From Gordonibacter faecis (GTDB lineage: Bacteria; Actinomycetota; Coriobacteriia; Coriobacteriales; Eggerthellaceae), in the NCBI RefSeq assembly GCF_030077735.1, contig NZ_JASJEU010000020.1, forward strand, positions 109,052 to 173,051: DNA of 64,000 nt, read 5' to 3'. Of the stretch, positions 27,598 through 35,700 are shown piece by piece. The position numbers were made by a program, and so were the translations under genes. The first letter of the stretch is position 1. Each line of letters opens with the position of its first letter. Below the pieces are notes generated by a model. The model was not told the origin of the DNA. It worked only from the letters and a program-made list of their open reading frames with translations, and did not search any database.

Positions 27598-28281
27598 CTA
27601 GGCGCCGGCTCCGCCACCACCAGCTTCATCGCCACCGGAGGCGGAGGTGTCAGCGGGAGCAGCGTCGATTGTGTAAGTAATAGTGACCGCTTCAACAGCA
27701 TTCTTATCGTATGCTTGCCTTAACTTTGAGGTTTTACCTTCGAGTTTAAGAGTCAAAACACCAGGCGCAGAGGCAGATGATGCAGCGCCGATCTCCCAGT
27801 CTTTAGAAGTTGCAAAAGCTGATCCCATATCCCAAGCAGTACTTGACGCCCCAGGAGTAAGTTTCAGGCTGATATCACCAATCTTAGTTGTAGTGTCAGT
27901 GGGGTCTGCTGTACCTGAAACATTAGCATCAGTTTTTAAAACCCATCCCTCCCCCTGCTTAGCTTCCGCCTTCGTCACCTTAATCGGGAATATCGAATTG
28001 TTCTTGATGCAATAGCCATCGTCCGCTGGTTTTGGTGCTGTAATCGACCCGCCGCCCATCTTTGCAATAATGGTCGCATTTAGGGGAATAGCTGCGCTAA
28101 TCTGTCCGACAATCGTCTTCACAGATACGGTAGTGCTTTGCGAGTTAACCCCAGTTGTCGAGTTGTAATCAAAATCCTCCGGGGCGGTAACAGTGCCCTC
28201 CGGATCCGCAGCGAACGCTGGCACGGTTCCCATGGCCAGCACAGCCGACAGAGCCAATGCCGCTACTGTCTTTTTCTTCAT
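27598..28281 (-). CDS. Small secreted surface protein (WxL/pilin-like by context)
   Basis: 227 residues with a classic signal peptide (MKKKTVAALALSAVLAMG, cleavage after AFA) and strong AAAGGAGGA ribosome site. The mature protein is beta-rich, threonine/serine-rich and acidic. It contains ISAAIPLNATIIAKMGGGSI and ends in a VTITYTIDA strand and a glycine-rich tail GGDEAGGGGAGA. There is no membrane anchor or sortase motif. It sits between the two paralogous membrane proteins. Its body resembles the WxL-like and other beta-sandwich surface proteins that occur with them, but I see no diagnostic WxL motif. Confidence 0.78.
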   Translation of the reverse strand: MKKKTVAALALSAVLAMGTVPAFAADPEGTVTAPEDFDYNSTTGVNSQSTTVSVKTIVGQISAAIPLNATIIAKMGGGSITAPKPADDGYCIKNNSIFPIKVTKAEAKQGEGWVLKTDANVSGTADPTDTTTKIGDISLKLTPGASSTAWDMGSAFATSKDWEIGAASSASAPGVLTLKLEGKTSKLRQAYDKNAVEAVTITYTIDAAPADTSASGGDEAGGGGAGA

Positions 28282-28417
28282 GGCTTTTCCTCCTTTTGGT
28301 TGTAGCCATTTCCTTACATTTCTTCCCTCGCGCCACCCGTGAGCGAGGGCTTGTTCGAGTCGAGGTCATTGCGTCATCAACCACCTCGATCCCGTACTTC
28401 CAGCGCTAGCATGCGCA

Positions 28418-29071
28418 TCACCCCATCACGTTCAGGGTCACCTTCGCCGCGGCCTTGCCGGCTTCTTCATGAGATTCCGCATCGAGCGCCGTGAACGTGG
28501 CCGTGGCGGGGTACGTGCCCTGGTCGAGGTCCTTCGTCAGCGTGATGTCCTCAATGTACTGGCCCGGCTTGATGGCCTTGGTCTCGTACACCACGTCGCC
28601 CGCTTGGGCCGGGTCGTCGGTGTCGAGCGTGATGGTGACCTGCATGAGGTAGCGGTTGCCCGGCACGTTTTCGATGTAGGCTTTGCCGGGGGCCGTGCCG
28701 TTGTCGAACTGGATGACACTGGCGATGGAGATGTTGAACATGCCCTCTTCAACGATGCGGTCGAGCTCGGCCTGCATTTCCTCCGGCGTCTTGTAGGGCG
28801 CCTGGCCCTCCAGGGCGTTGGAGTCGAAGAAGCTGTCCATACCGCCGCTTGCCAACTGCCAAATGCCGAAGGCGGCCGCCACAACCACCAACACCGCCAC
28901 CACGGCGATGACGATGCGCGTGGTGCGCTTCTTTTTGGCGGCTGCGGGCGCGGGGGCTTCGGCGCCGGACTCGGGGGCGGGGGCGGCGCTGGGGTCGCTG
29001 GCCTGGGCGGCCTGCGCGGCCTGGGCCTCGTCGGCGGGTTCTGCCTGAGTTTGTTGTTTCTCTTCAGTCAT
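28418..29071 (-). CDS. Membrane protein with conserved surface domain, paralogue 2
   Basis: About 217 residues. An acidic, glutamine/alanine-rich cytoplasmic start is followed by a basic KKKRTTR stop and one membrane helix (IVIAVVAVLVVVAAAFGIW). The same extracytoplasmic domain as paralogue 1 follows, with AELDRIVEEGMFNISIASV, IENVPGNRYLMQVTI and AAAKVTLNVMG. An ATG at 29083 is immediately adjacent to GAGGAGG, so the second ATG at 29071 is the better start. It is the first gene of the operon that runs to 10158. Confidence 0.8.
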   Translation of the reverse strand: MTEEKQQTQAEPADEAQAAQAAQASDPSAAPAPESGAEAPAPAAAKKKRTTRIVIAVVAVLVVVAAAFGIWQLASGGMDSFFDSNALEGQAPYKTPEEMQAELDRIVEEGMFNISIASVIQFDNGTAPGKAYIENVPGNRYLMQVTITLDTDDPAQAGDVVYETKAIKPGQYIEDITLTKDLDQGTYPATATFTALDAESHEEAGKAAAKVTLNVMG

Positions 29072-29273
29072 GCGTTGGAACATCCTCCTCTATCGGGTTC
29101 GACCTTGGGGGGTCGCTTTTCCGTGTGGTGTGGTGCGGTGGTGCGGGCTTAGCAGGTGCTGCGCGTAATGCGGGAGCGCGGGCGCGCGAGTGAGCGCGGG
29201 CGCTGGTTGCGAGCGCGGCCGGCGCCGGGAACGGCAACGGGGCTGCGGCGTAGGGCCTCTACCCAGGTTGTCC

Positions 29274-29362
29274 GTAGGGCAAGGGCTCTGCCCTTGCCGG
29301 CAGCTACGTTTGACCTGCCTGTTCACCAATGCCAAGCGGCAAGGGTAGAACCCTTGCCCTAC
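29274..29362. repeat. Palindromic GGCAAGGG element (copy 1)
   Basis: The element begins GTAGGGCAAGGGCTCTGCCC and ends with the inverted form CCCTTGCCCTAC. Each arm is itself nearly palindromic, and the central ~35 bases differ between copies. The second copy is at 48541-48629, and both are followed by GGAATAC. No coding capacity. Confidence 0.75.
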
Positions 29363-29539
29363 GGAATACTGGCAAAGGGAGCCCTTGTTGTGGCCCCCCT
29401 CCGTTTTAGGTATGCGAACAGACCGCGGCGTTACCTTCCTGCCGCGGCGTGCCACCACCGGTTGCTCCGCGTTGGAGCGTTCCGGGTGGAGCCGATATGT
29501 CATCCCCTCACTCATAAGGTATGCCTACTGTTGCCACCG

Positions 29540-29963
29540 CACTCTCTTCAGCTGGAAGGAGTCCCCTCCTTTTCCCGCCTGCTTACCGTTACATGAACAG
29601 GCCGTGCGCGGGCGCGCATGTCCTGCTCTGTTCCTTTGCGAGAGACCTCGCATGGAGCCGCCGTCCGAGGCCCGAAGGCGCGAACGTTTCCAACGCCGAG
29701 GCCGCGCCCGACAGCTATTCCGTCGGGCGACAAGCCTGCGTCGTCGGATGCGACCTGATCCGACCCATTGCCACTTTCCTCGCCTCACCCGTGGAGGCGC
29801 CGCCATTTTGCTGAACGGAGGTCTGCGTTCCCGTCGCAGGGGTGCTCCGTCGCTCAGGCGCTACTCTCGGCAACCGCGCCGTCCGTGGGGGCCGGCGCAC
29901 GAGCTGGGCGGGATGGCGCACGCGCGCTACCCTGCCGAACCCGGTTCGGTTTTCAAGTCGCAT
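29540..29963 (-). other. Possible decayed secreted-protein gene
   Basis: An ATG at 29963 is preceded by AAAGGGACAGGGA, nearly identical to the ribosome-site region of the giant LRR gene (AAAGGGACAAGGGA). It is followed by the same CGGCAGGG stretch. The frame runs only 82 codons, is arginine-rich and lacks a signal peptide. In the other frame, protein-like sequence (GNGSDQVASDDAGLSPDGIA) appears after a stop. This fits a pseudogene relic, but chance similarity is possible. Confidence 0.25.
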
Positions 29964-30035
29964 TCCCTGTCCCTTTTCTCCAGATGAAACGCCCTATTGG
30001 TAGCGTTGCACCCCACGAGGTATGTGCCATGAATG

Positions 30036-30090
30036 CGGCATATAATCGACATCTTAGCACGTCAAGCAGTTTTGTGAAGGCCAGGTGGAG
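30036..30090 (-). promoter_or_regulatory. Promoter/leader region shared with the giant LRR gene
   Basis: On the minus strand TTCACAA, then TTGACG, then ATTATATG form a promoter-like segment, followed by GCCGCATT and GTGGGGT. The same ordered landmarks occur at 41535-41600 upstream of the giant LRR gene (TTCACAA, GTGCTA, ATATATCCCGCATT, GTGGGGT). This region could drive the surface-protein operon starting at 29071, with a leader of about 1 kb. Confidence 0.4.
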
Positions 30091-30347
30091 GGCTGCACGG
30101 GGCCACTGAGAGGCCGTGATGTTCGGGAGATTCAACTAAAATCGCAGGTGGATTATATTCACCACTTGTGCGGTAGATATTCCACACGACCAGCCACCTT
30201 CACAGTTTCTCCATATTTTGAGCGTGGGGCGCTGGGATGTGGCAGGAGCTGAGAATGCGGGTGCATTGCCGCAGGTTGAAGGGGTATTGAGAGGGCTGGA
30301 AGTGACGCACTTGACACTGGCTCGTACGTCACGAGATCATTTCTCCC

Positions 30348-30374
30348 CCGCTTACCAACGCGGGCTTTTTCTTC
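30348..30374 (+). terminator. Rho-independent terminator
   Basis: CCCGC TTACCAAC GCGGG followed by CTTTTTCTT on the plus strand. No plus-strand gene precedes it in this region; a TTGACA lies about 40 bp upstream. It may end an unrecognised short RNA. Confidence 0.5.
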
Positions 30375-30418
30375 CCAGGGGGCAGATTTTAATCTTGGTG
30401 GCGCTTAGTCCACCTATG

Positions 30419-30610
30419 CTACCGTTCGAAGCGATCTTGTCCGTTTTCTCGTTCGGCGCACTTAGCTCGGGCAATTGCCGCTTGATGCTTAATTTCTTGG
30501 CGAAGAGTTGATTCGACTTTGCCTATCTCGTCGTTTGAGAGCGTCTTGAAAAGAGATTCGACATGATCTGCGATGGCTTTAATCTGCTGTATGTCGCTGT
30601 CTCTTAGCAT
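30419..30610 (-). CDS. Small helical protein of unknown function
   Basis: 63 residues, predicted almost entirely helical and charged (DIQQIKAIADHVESLFKTL, then KVESTLRQEIKHQAAIARAK). The composition is protein-like, unlike nearby spurious frames. GAAG is a weak ribosome site before the ATG. It lies in an AT-richer stretch next to an AAA ATPase gene, which may be acquired DNA. I do not recognise it. Confidence 0.5.
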   Translation of the reverse strand: MLRDSDIQQIKAIADHVESLFKTLSNDEIGKVESTLRQEIKHQAAIARAKCAERENGQDRFER

Positions 30611-30797
30611 TTGTCTTCACTTATACCACTTTTTGCATTTGAACAAAATACTATCTTTGGTTTACTTTAGCATGCACGATATAATTAGATGAATTTTTCA
30701 ATTCCAAAATCGTTTACATTGCTCGCACGATATCAACTGTTTTGGGCTTTGGAAATCTTTCCCGTTCTGGTGCTACCCTTCTCATCAATACTGCTGC

Positions 30798-30861
30798 GGC
30801 GTAAAATGTCAGTTGAGATTGGCGTAAAATGTCAGTTGGAATGGGCGTAAAATGTCAGTTG
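30798..30861 (+). repeat. Three direct repeats of an 18-bp unit at 23-bp period
   Basis: GGCGTAAAATGTCAGTTG occurs exactly at 30798-30815, 30821-30838 and 30844-30861. The array ends 21 bp before the start of the ATPase gene. Regular spacing of about two helical turns suits cooperative protein binding. The layout resembles the multiple terminal repeats of IS21-family elements, but no transposase is present. It may be an autoregulatory operator or a leftover element end. Confidence 0.7.
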
Positions 30862-30882
30862 GCGGTGTTGAAAGGTTGCTTT

Positions 30883-32181
30883 ATGGAAAGCGCGGAAACT
30901 GAAAAGCTTACCCCAGCAGGGTATTTGCCTCGCGTCATCGACGGACGATTAGAAAAGATGCTTAAATCATTCGGAGGCGTCGAGATAACCGGTGCGAAGT
31001 GGTGTGGCAAAACATGGACGGCTTTGGCACACGCAGCGAGCTTTGACACGTTGGTGTCTGAACCTACGCGGCTTGCAGCACTGACCGATCCAATGCTTGT
31101 CCTCGAAGGAGCCGAGCCGCACTTGGTTGATGAGTGGCAGGAGGTTCCTTCCATCTGGGATGCTGCGCGCAACCGTATTGACACCAACGCGAACAGGAAA
31201 GGTCAGATCATCCTCACCGGCTCATGCCAGCCCAAAGATGAAAGAATCCATCACAGTGGAACCGGCCGGATTGCGAGGCTGCGCATGCGGCCTATGTCTC
31301 TTTACGAAACTGGAGATTCTAACGGCACGGTAAGCTTAAAGGGCTTGTTTGATGGCGTATTCAATCCGACGCGCAACAAGACCGAAGTTGCCGACATAGC
31401 GAGATGGTGCTGTAGAGGAGGATGGCCATCAGTCCTGGGCATGGATGACGAATTCGCACTAGAAACACCTGTTGAATACATCAACAGCGTGCTGGAGGTG
31501 AGTATTCCGAAGCTGGAAAAAACTCCCGAAACAGCGCGACGTCTCATGAAGGCCCTCGCTATGAACGTCTCGCAGGCGGTTACCTACGAGACCCTAGCAA
31601 AAGATATGGGCTATGGAGAAGAAGAGACACCCCATCGCGTCACCGTGGAGTCGTACCTTGAGGCCTTGGAGCGCCTTTTTATTATTGAGGATCTGAAAGG
31701 GTGGGAACCGCCGCTTCGTGCAAAGACCCGTGTTCGCACGAAGCCAAAACGCTATTTCGTCGACCCCTCCCTCGCTGCGGCTTTGATCGGGGCAACACCG
31801 AGCAACCTGTTGAGAGATACGCAAACCCTTGGCTGTTTGTTTGAGCAGCTTTGCGTTCGCGATTTGCGCGTATATCTTTCATCGCTCGGTGGTGTTGGCA
31901 ACCGAATGGGATACTATCGCGATGAGAAGGGGCTTGAAGCCGATGTAGTCATTGAGCTGGGCGATGGCCGCTGGGGAGCCATCGAGATTAAGCTGAGCGA
32001 GGATGCCCTTTCCGATGAGGTTTCAGCGAAGCTGCTGAGACTGAAAGAGAAGATTTCGGGGAATGCTGCGGCGCGCAATCGCCCTCCAGAGTTTTTGGCA
32101 ATCGTCGTGGGAAAAGGCGATCTTGCGTATCGTCGCAAGGACGGAGTGCTGGTTGTACCGATTACAACTTTGGCACCGTAA
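30883..32181 (+). CDS. AAA ATPase with C-terminal DUF4143 domain
   Basis: 432 residues. The N-terminal AAA_14 part has a P-loop-like ITGAKWCGKTWTA and Walker B-like HLVDEWQEVPSIWD, then the sensor segment QIILTGSCQP. A winged-helix-like middle (TYETLAKDMGYGEEETPHRVT, then YLEALERLFIIEDLKGW) leads to the DUF4143 nuclease-like part. The latter contains FEQLCVRDLRVYL, LEADVVIELGDGRWGAIEIKL and a second acidic cluster. D-(E)xK-type residues in ADVVIEL...AIEIKL are those of PD-(D/E)XK folds. Such proteins are common, often horizontally moved and of unknown role. The ATG at 30883 follows AAAGG; the frame to 30829 reads through the direct repeats. Confidence 0.9.
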   Translation: MESAETEKLTPAGYLPRVIDGRLEKMLKSFGGVEITGAKWCGKTWTALAHAASFDTLVSEPTRLAALTDPMLVLEGAEPHLVDEWQEVPSIWDAARNRIDTNANRKGQIILTGSCQPKDERIHHSGTGRIARLRMRPMSLYETGDSNGTVSLKGLFDGVFNPTRNKTEVADIARWCCRGGWPSVLGMDDEFALETPVEYINSVLEVSIPKLEKTPETARRLMKALAMNVSQAVTYETLAKDMGYGEEETPHRVTVESYLEALERLFIIEDLKGWEPPLRAKTRVRTKPKRYFVDPSLAAALIGATPSNLLRDTQTLGCLFEQLCVRDLRVYLSSLGGVGNRMGYYRDEKGLEADVVIELGDGRWGAIEIKLSEDALSDEVSAKLLRLKEKISGNAAARNRPPEFLAIVVGKGDLAYRRKDGVLVVPITTLAP

Positions 32182-32712
32182 GGTGATTGAGCGCGGAAAG
32201 CGCGGCGCGGGTGTTTGGGAGGGCTTCTACGGAGACTTCCCACTTATATATAGGTAGCGCATACTTTATAAAGTGTGACGCATTACGCGCTGGCTATTAC
32301 GCCACGAGGTATTTCGCCTCCCCTGCTTTATGACGAGGGCTGACTGACTTGAAAGCATTGACTTGCAAGTGACACAACCTTCGTAGCGGAGTTAGCAGCG
32401 ACGGCGCGAATCGCCTAGTCCCTTTACGGAAGCGCCGTTCGCGCGGAGTGCGAAAGCGCAGGTCATGGTTGTGTTCTCCGCCTGCGGCGGAGAGGGCGCT
32501 TCGTGAAGCGCCCCTACGTAGGTTGCCGAACATGTGAGATAGACCTACGAGTACGCGCCCTCGTCATGATGGTAGGGAGAGAGGCATCTTGTGGCTTAAT
32601 TAGTAGCGCGGAGTGCGTCGCGCTTTTGTGCGACGTGGCTCCCCTTGCCGGGTGGGTGACGGCAAGGGGAGGTTTGCTTGGCGGGTTCGCTTGGTTGGGC
32701 GGGTCTCACTTA
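32182..32712. other. Intergenic region between convergent genes, mostly a MITE-like repeat
   Basis: Holds the full MITE-like copy 2 (32270-32627) and, at 32641-32668, the hairpin CCCCTTGCCG / CGGCAAGGGG. That hairpin could act as a terminator between the ATPase gene and the convergent LRR gene. No gene is seen. Confidence 0.6.
32270..32627. repeat. MITE-like repeat, complete copy 2
   Basis: The left end AAAGTGTGACGCATTACGCG and the right end are inverted repeats of about 75 bp. The right end runs from CCCTCGTCATGATGGTAGGG to GCGTCGCGCTTT. Between them are the motifs GCGCAGGTCATGGTTGTG, CTCCGCCTGCGGCGGAG and the hairpin GGGCGCTTCGTGAAGCGCCC. Related copies lie at 5324, 42528, 56184 and 63391. 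Confidence 0.75.
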
Positions 32713-35700
32713 TTACATAGGTCTCACTTGGAAGGTGAGGCGGGCTAGGTCGGTTATGAGGCCGTCGCCTACGTAGGTGTAGGTGGCTTCAGGTGGGGCG
32801 TTCATCTGGATAAACAGGTTCAACGTGCCAGGAGCGCTGGCGCTGGTGGATGCGGGAAGCGTGAAGCCGGTGGGCTTTTCGGTTCCGAAAGTCAGCGACG
32901 TTGAGGTGTCGGGGTCGGTGGCGTCTCTCACCACTATTTTTGTTTTGTCAAGCGAGACAGCGTCAATCAGTTGTTCGGCGGCACCCATTTTGGTGCATGA
33001 GATTGTGCTTACCGCAAGCGGCACGGCGGAGTATGACTTCACCTGCGCAAGCGCGGGCTGGATGGCGCCTGAGGCATCCAGCACCATGACCGCAGAGGTG
33101 GGCGCGTCAAAGCTGATACGCATCACCAGCTTGCCGTAGAGTACCGTATCAGCCGACACCGAGGCTGAGCCATCGGCATCGAAGATGAAGCGTATGGTGC
33201 ACTCGGGGTCCTTGTACCAACCGTCGAAGCCGTAGCCGTAGGGCACAGGAGCAGCCGGTGCGCGGAAAGTGCCGGTGGCGTCTGTGACTATCGTGGTAAA
33301 GTCATCCCAGTTCAGAATTGGGCTTGCAACCTCATCGGCCGACACCACGCGCGTCTTGAATGACACTTTCTTGAACCCCTCGGGCAGCGAATCATTTTTG
33401 CTCACAAGCTTGCGGTGGTGCTTTTGCAGCCAGTATTCTGACGTCGCAGCCGCATCGCTTCCGGCAACAACCGAGAGGGATGTCAAGTCATCACCGGCGT
33501 AATAAGTTGTGAGTGGAGTGCTAGCCGTAAAATTATTCGTCGTAAATATTGGCTTAGCGGGATCAACTTTATCTTCAAGCCCAGTAAGCACAAAAGAAGA
33601 TGGCAGTGAAGTAAGGCTGTAACAGTCCTTAAATAGGTGTGAAACATTAGTCAACACAGAAGGATTTTCAAATTTGAAACCCTCAGGCAAAGACGAAAGC
33701 GACCTGCAATGTTCGAACATACTTGCAGCATTTTGCATCGACCCTGGAATCTTGAAAGACGATGGAAGGGAGGCAAGAGACGAGCACGCATAAAACAGAC
33801 CGGGGGCTTCCGTGGCATTTTCCGGAATCTTAAAGCTTTCTGGTAAACTTTTCAGGCTAAGACAGTTGCTCAGCATCCAACCAACATCGGTTACTGCTTC
33901 TGGAATAGCAAAGCCAGCAGGAAGTGACTCGATTCCGCTAAACTCTAGCATGGCATAAACGCTATTCACAGAAGTAGGGAGAGTAAAGTCAGATGGAAGC
34001 TGCTTGAGGCTTGCACAATGGCGAAACATGCTTCGAAGGTTCTCAGCGCCGTCAGGGATAGCGAAATCAGAGGGAAGAGTCGCGAGCGCAGAGCAGTTGT
34101 GAAACATTCTCCAGAGGTCCTTAGTTCCTTCCGGAATAAAGATTCCCTCCGCATCGACAAGCTGGGGCATCTCGCAGAACCAGGCCATCAAGCTGGTGGT
34201 TTTTATATTCTCATCCATTACAACCCTTTTAACCGAAGAGCGCACGGGTCCCCAGTAGTTAAAAAGCCACACATCGTTATCAGTGGAGGTCCACAAAGAA
34301 GCGATAGTCTCCCCCGGAGCACACCAGATGGACAGCGTGCCGTCGGTGGTGAGGCGCCAGCCGGCAACTGCGGGGTCGGCGTTGGTGGCGTTGCTTTCGG
34401 TAGGCAGCGGACCGGAAGCGGTCGCGTAGGAACCGTAGAGCGCGTACGGCTCTGTGGTCACGCCGTTCTCGACGAGGCTCTTCGTGAAGTCGAACAGCTT
34501 GGTGCAGGTGGGATCGGTGTACCAGCCGAGGAAGACCCGATCAATGCGATAGGGTGCCTCGTGTGGCGCAAGCATGCCGCCCGCGTTCGCTATGGGAACA
34601 AGATAGGGATTATTCATGTCGTAAGTGCCCGTGACCTCATCCGGCAGCAACAGCTTCACCTGCGGGCGATCGGCAGGCAAGCTTGTCGTAGACAACAAGT
34701 TGCGATGCATGAGAGTTTTCCAATAATTGTCTTTCGTATAGCCTTGCGGAATGAGCGCGTTCACATCATCGGAATAGTAAGTGTCAAGTGGCGCTTCGGC
34801 CGTATAAGTTGTAAACGCGAACATGGTACTCAGGCCCTCAGCCACGACACTTTCCCCAGAAGCCGTGGCACTGAACAGGTCAAGCTTCAACGAAGCAGGC
34901 AGCGAAACGAGCGATGGGCAGTCATAGAACATTCTACTCACAACGATATTTGCACGTTTGCCTGTCTCGTCAAGGTCAAAACCAAAACCTTCAGGCAGCG
35001 TCGTCAACGCTGAACACCCGCAAAACATCCGCGTAGCTTCCGTGACCGTAGAAGGAATGGAGAATCCAGTCGGGAGAGCAGTGAGCAACGTACACCCGTG
35101 AAACATATATCGACAGGCTTCCGTACCCTCAGGCAGAACAAATCCATCAGGCAATGTCTTCAAATTCTTGCAGTCCTTGAATAACCACGACGCATCGACC
35201 ACCGTATCAGGAGTAAGCAGGCGGAATCCTTCGGGCAGTAGCGAGAGAGCAGTACCTTCAAGCATTGCTCCAAGGTTTGTCGCTGAACTTGGGATAAAGA
35301 ACGTGTCAGGCTGCTTCTCCAGCGAGTAGCAGAACCTAAAGGTTCGGAAAAAGGAATCCAACTTACCCGACGTTGGAATGACCAGGTCATTCGGCAGGTT
35401 CTTCAAATTGTCGCAGAAATCAAACAGGGAACAAAGACTGACCGTGTTTTCAGGGATAATGAAGTCAGCCGTGACGAGGTTGCGCATGTTGCCAAACCAC
35501 GACTGCATATCAGTTGCCAGCACATCGCTTTCCATGACAATGCAGGTGATATCTTGTCGATAGGGGCCCCAGAAGCCAACAGACCAATAAGCGTCAACAT
35601 CCACCCTGTCGTTGTAAATATCCCAACCAAGGTCACCGATGGATGCGCCGCCCTCACAACCGACATAGAGCGTTTTATCGTTGGTAATGTACCACCAGGC

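Larger units (their letters stand above)
29084..30418. other. Gene-poor region upstream of the surface-protein operon
   Basis: About 1.3 kb without a convincing gene. It holds a palindromic GGCAAGGG element (29274-29362) and a possible decayed gene (29540-29963). A leader resembling that of the giant LRR gene lies at 29963-30090, and a plus-strand terminator at 30348-30374. Several ORFs listed in this range (for example 29090-29515 minus) lack ribosome sites and have arginine-rich, protein-unlike composition. Confidence 0.6.

Noticed and set aside
29090..29515. 141-codon minus-strand frame upstream of the surface operon
   Set aside because: Crosses the palindromic GGCAAGGG element, is rich in R and P, and has no ribosome site.
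30798..30861. Short CRISPR-like array
   Set aside because: Repeats are 18 bp with 5-bp gaps, so there are no spacers; no cas genes are nearby.
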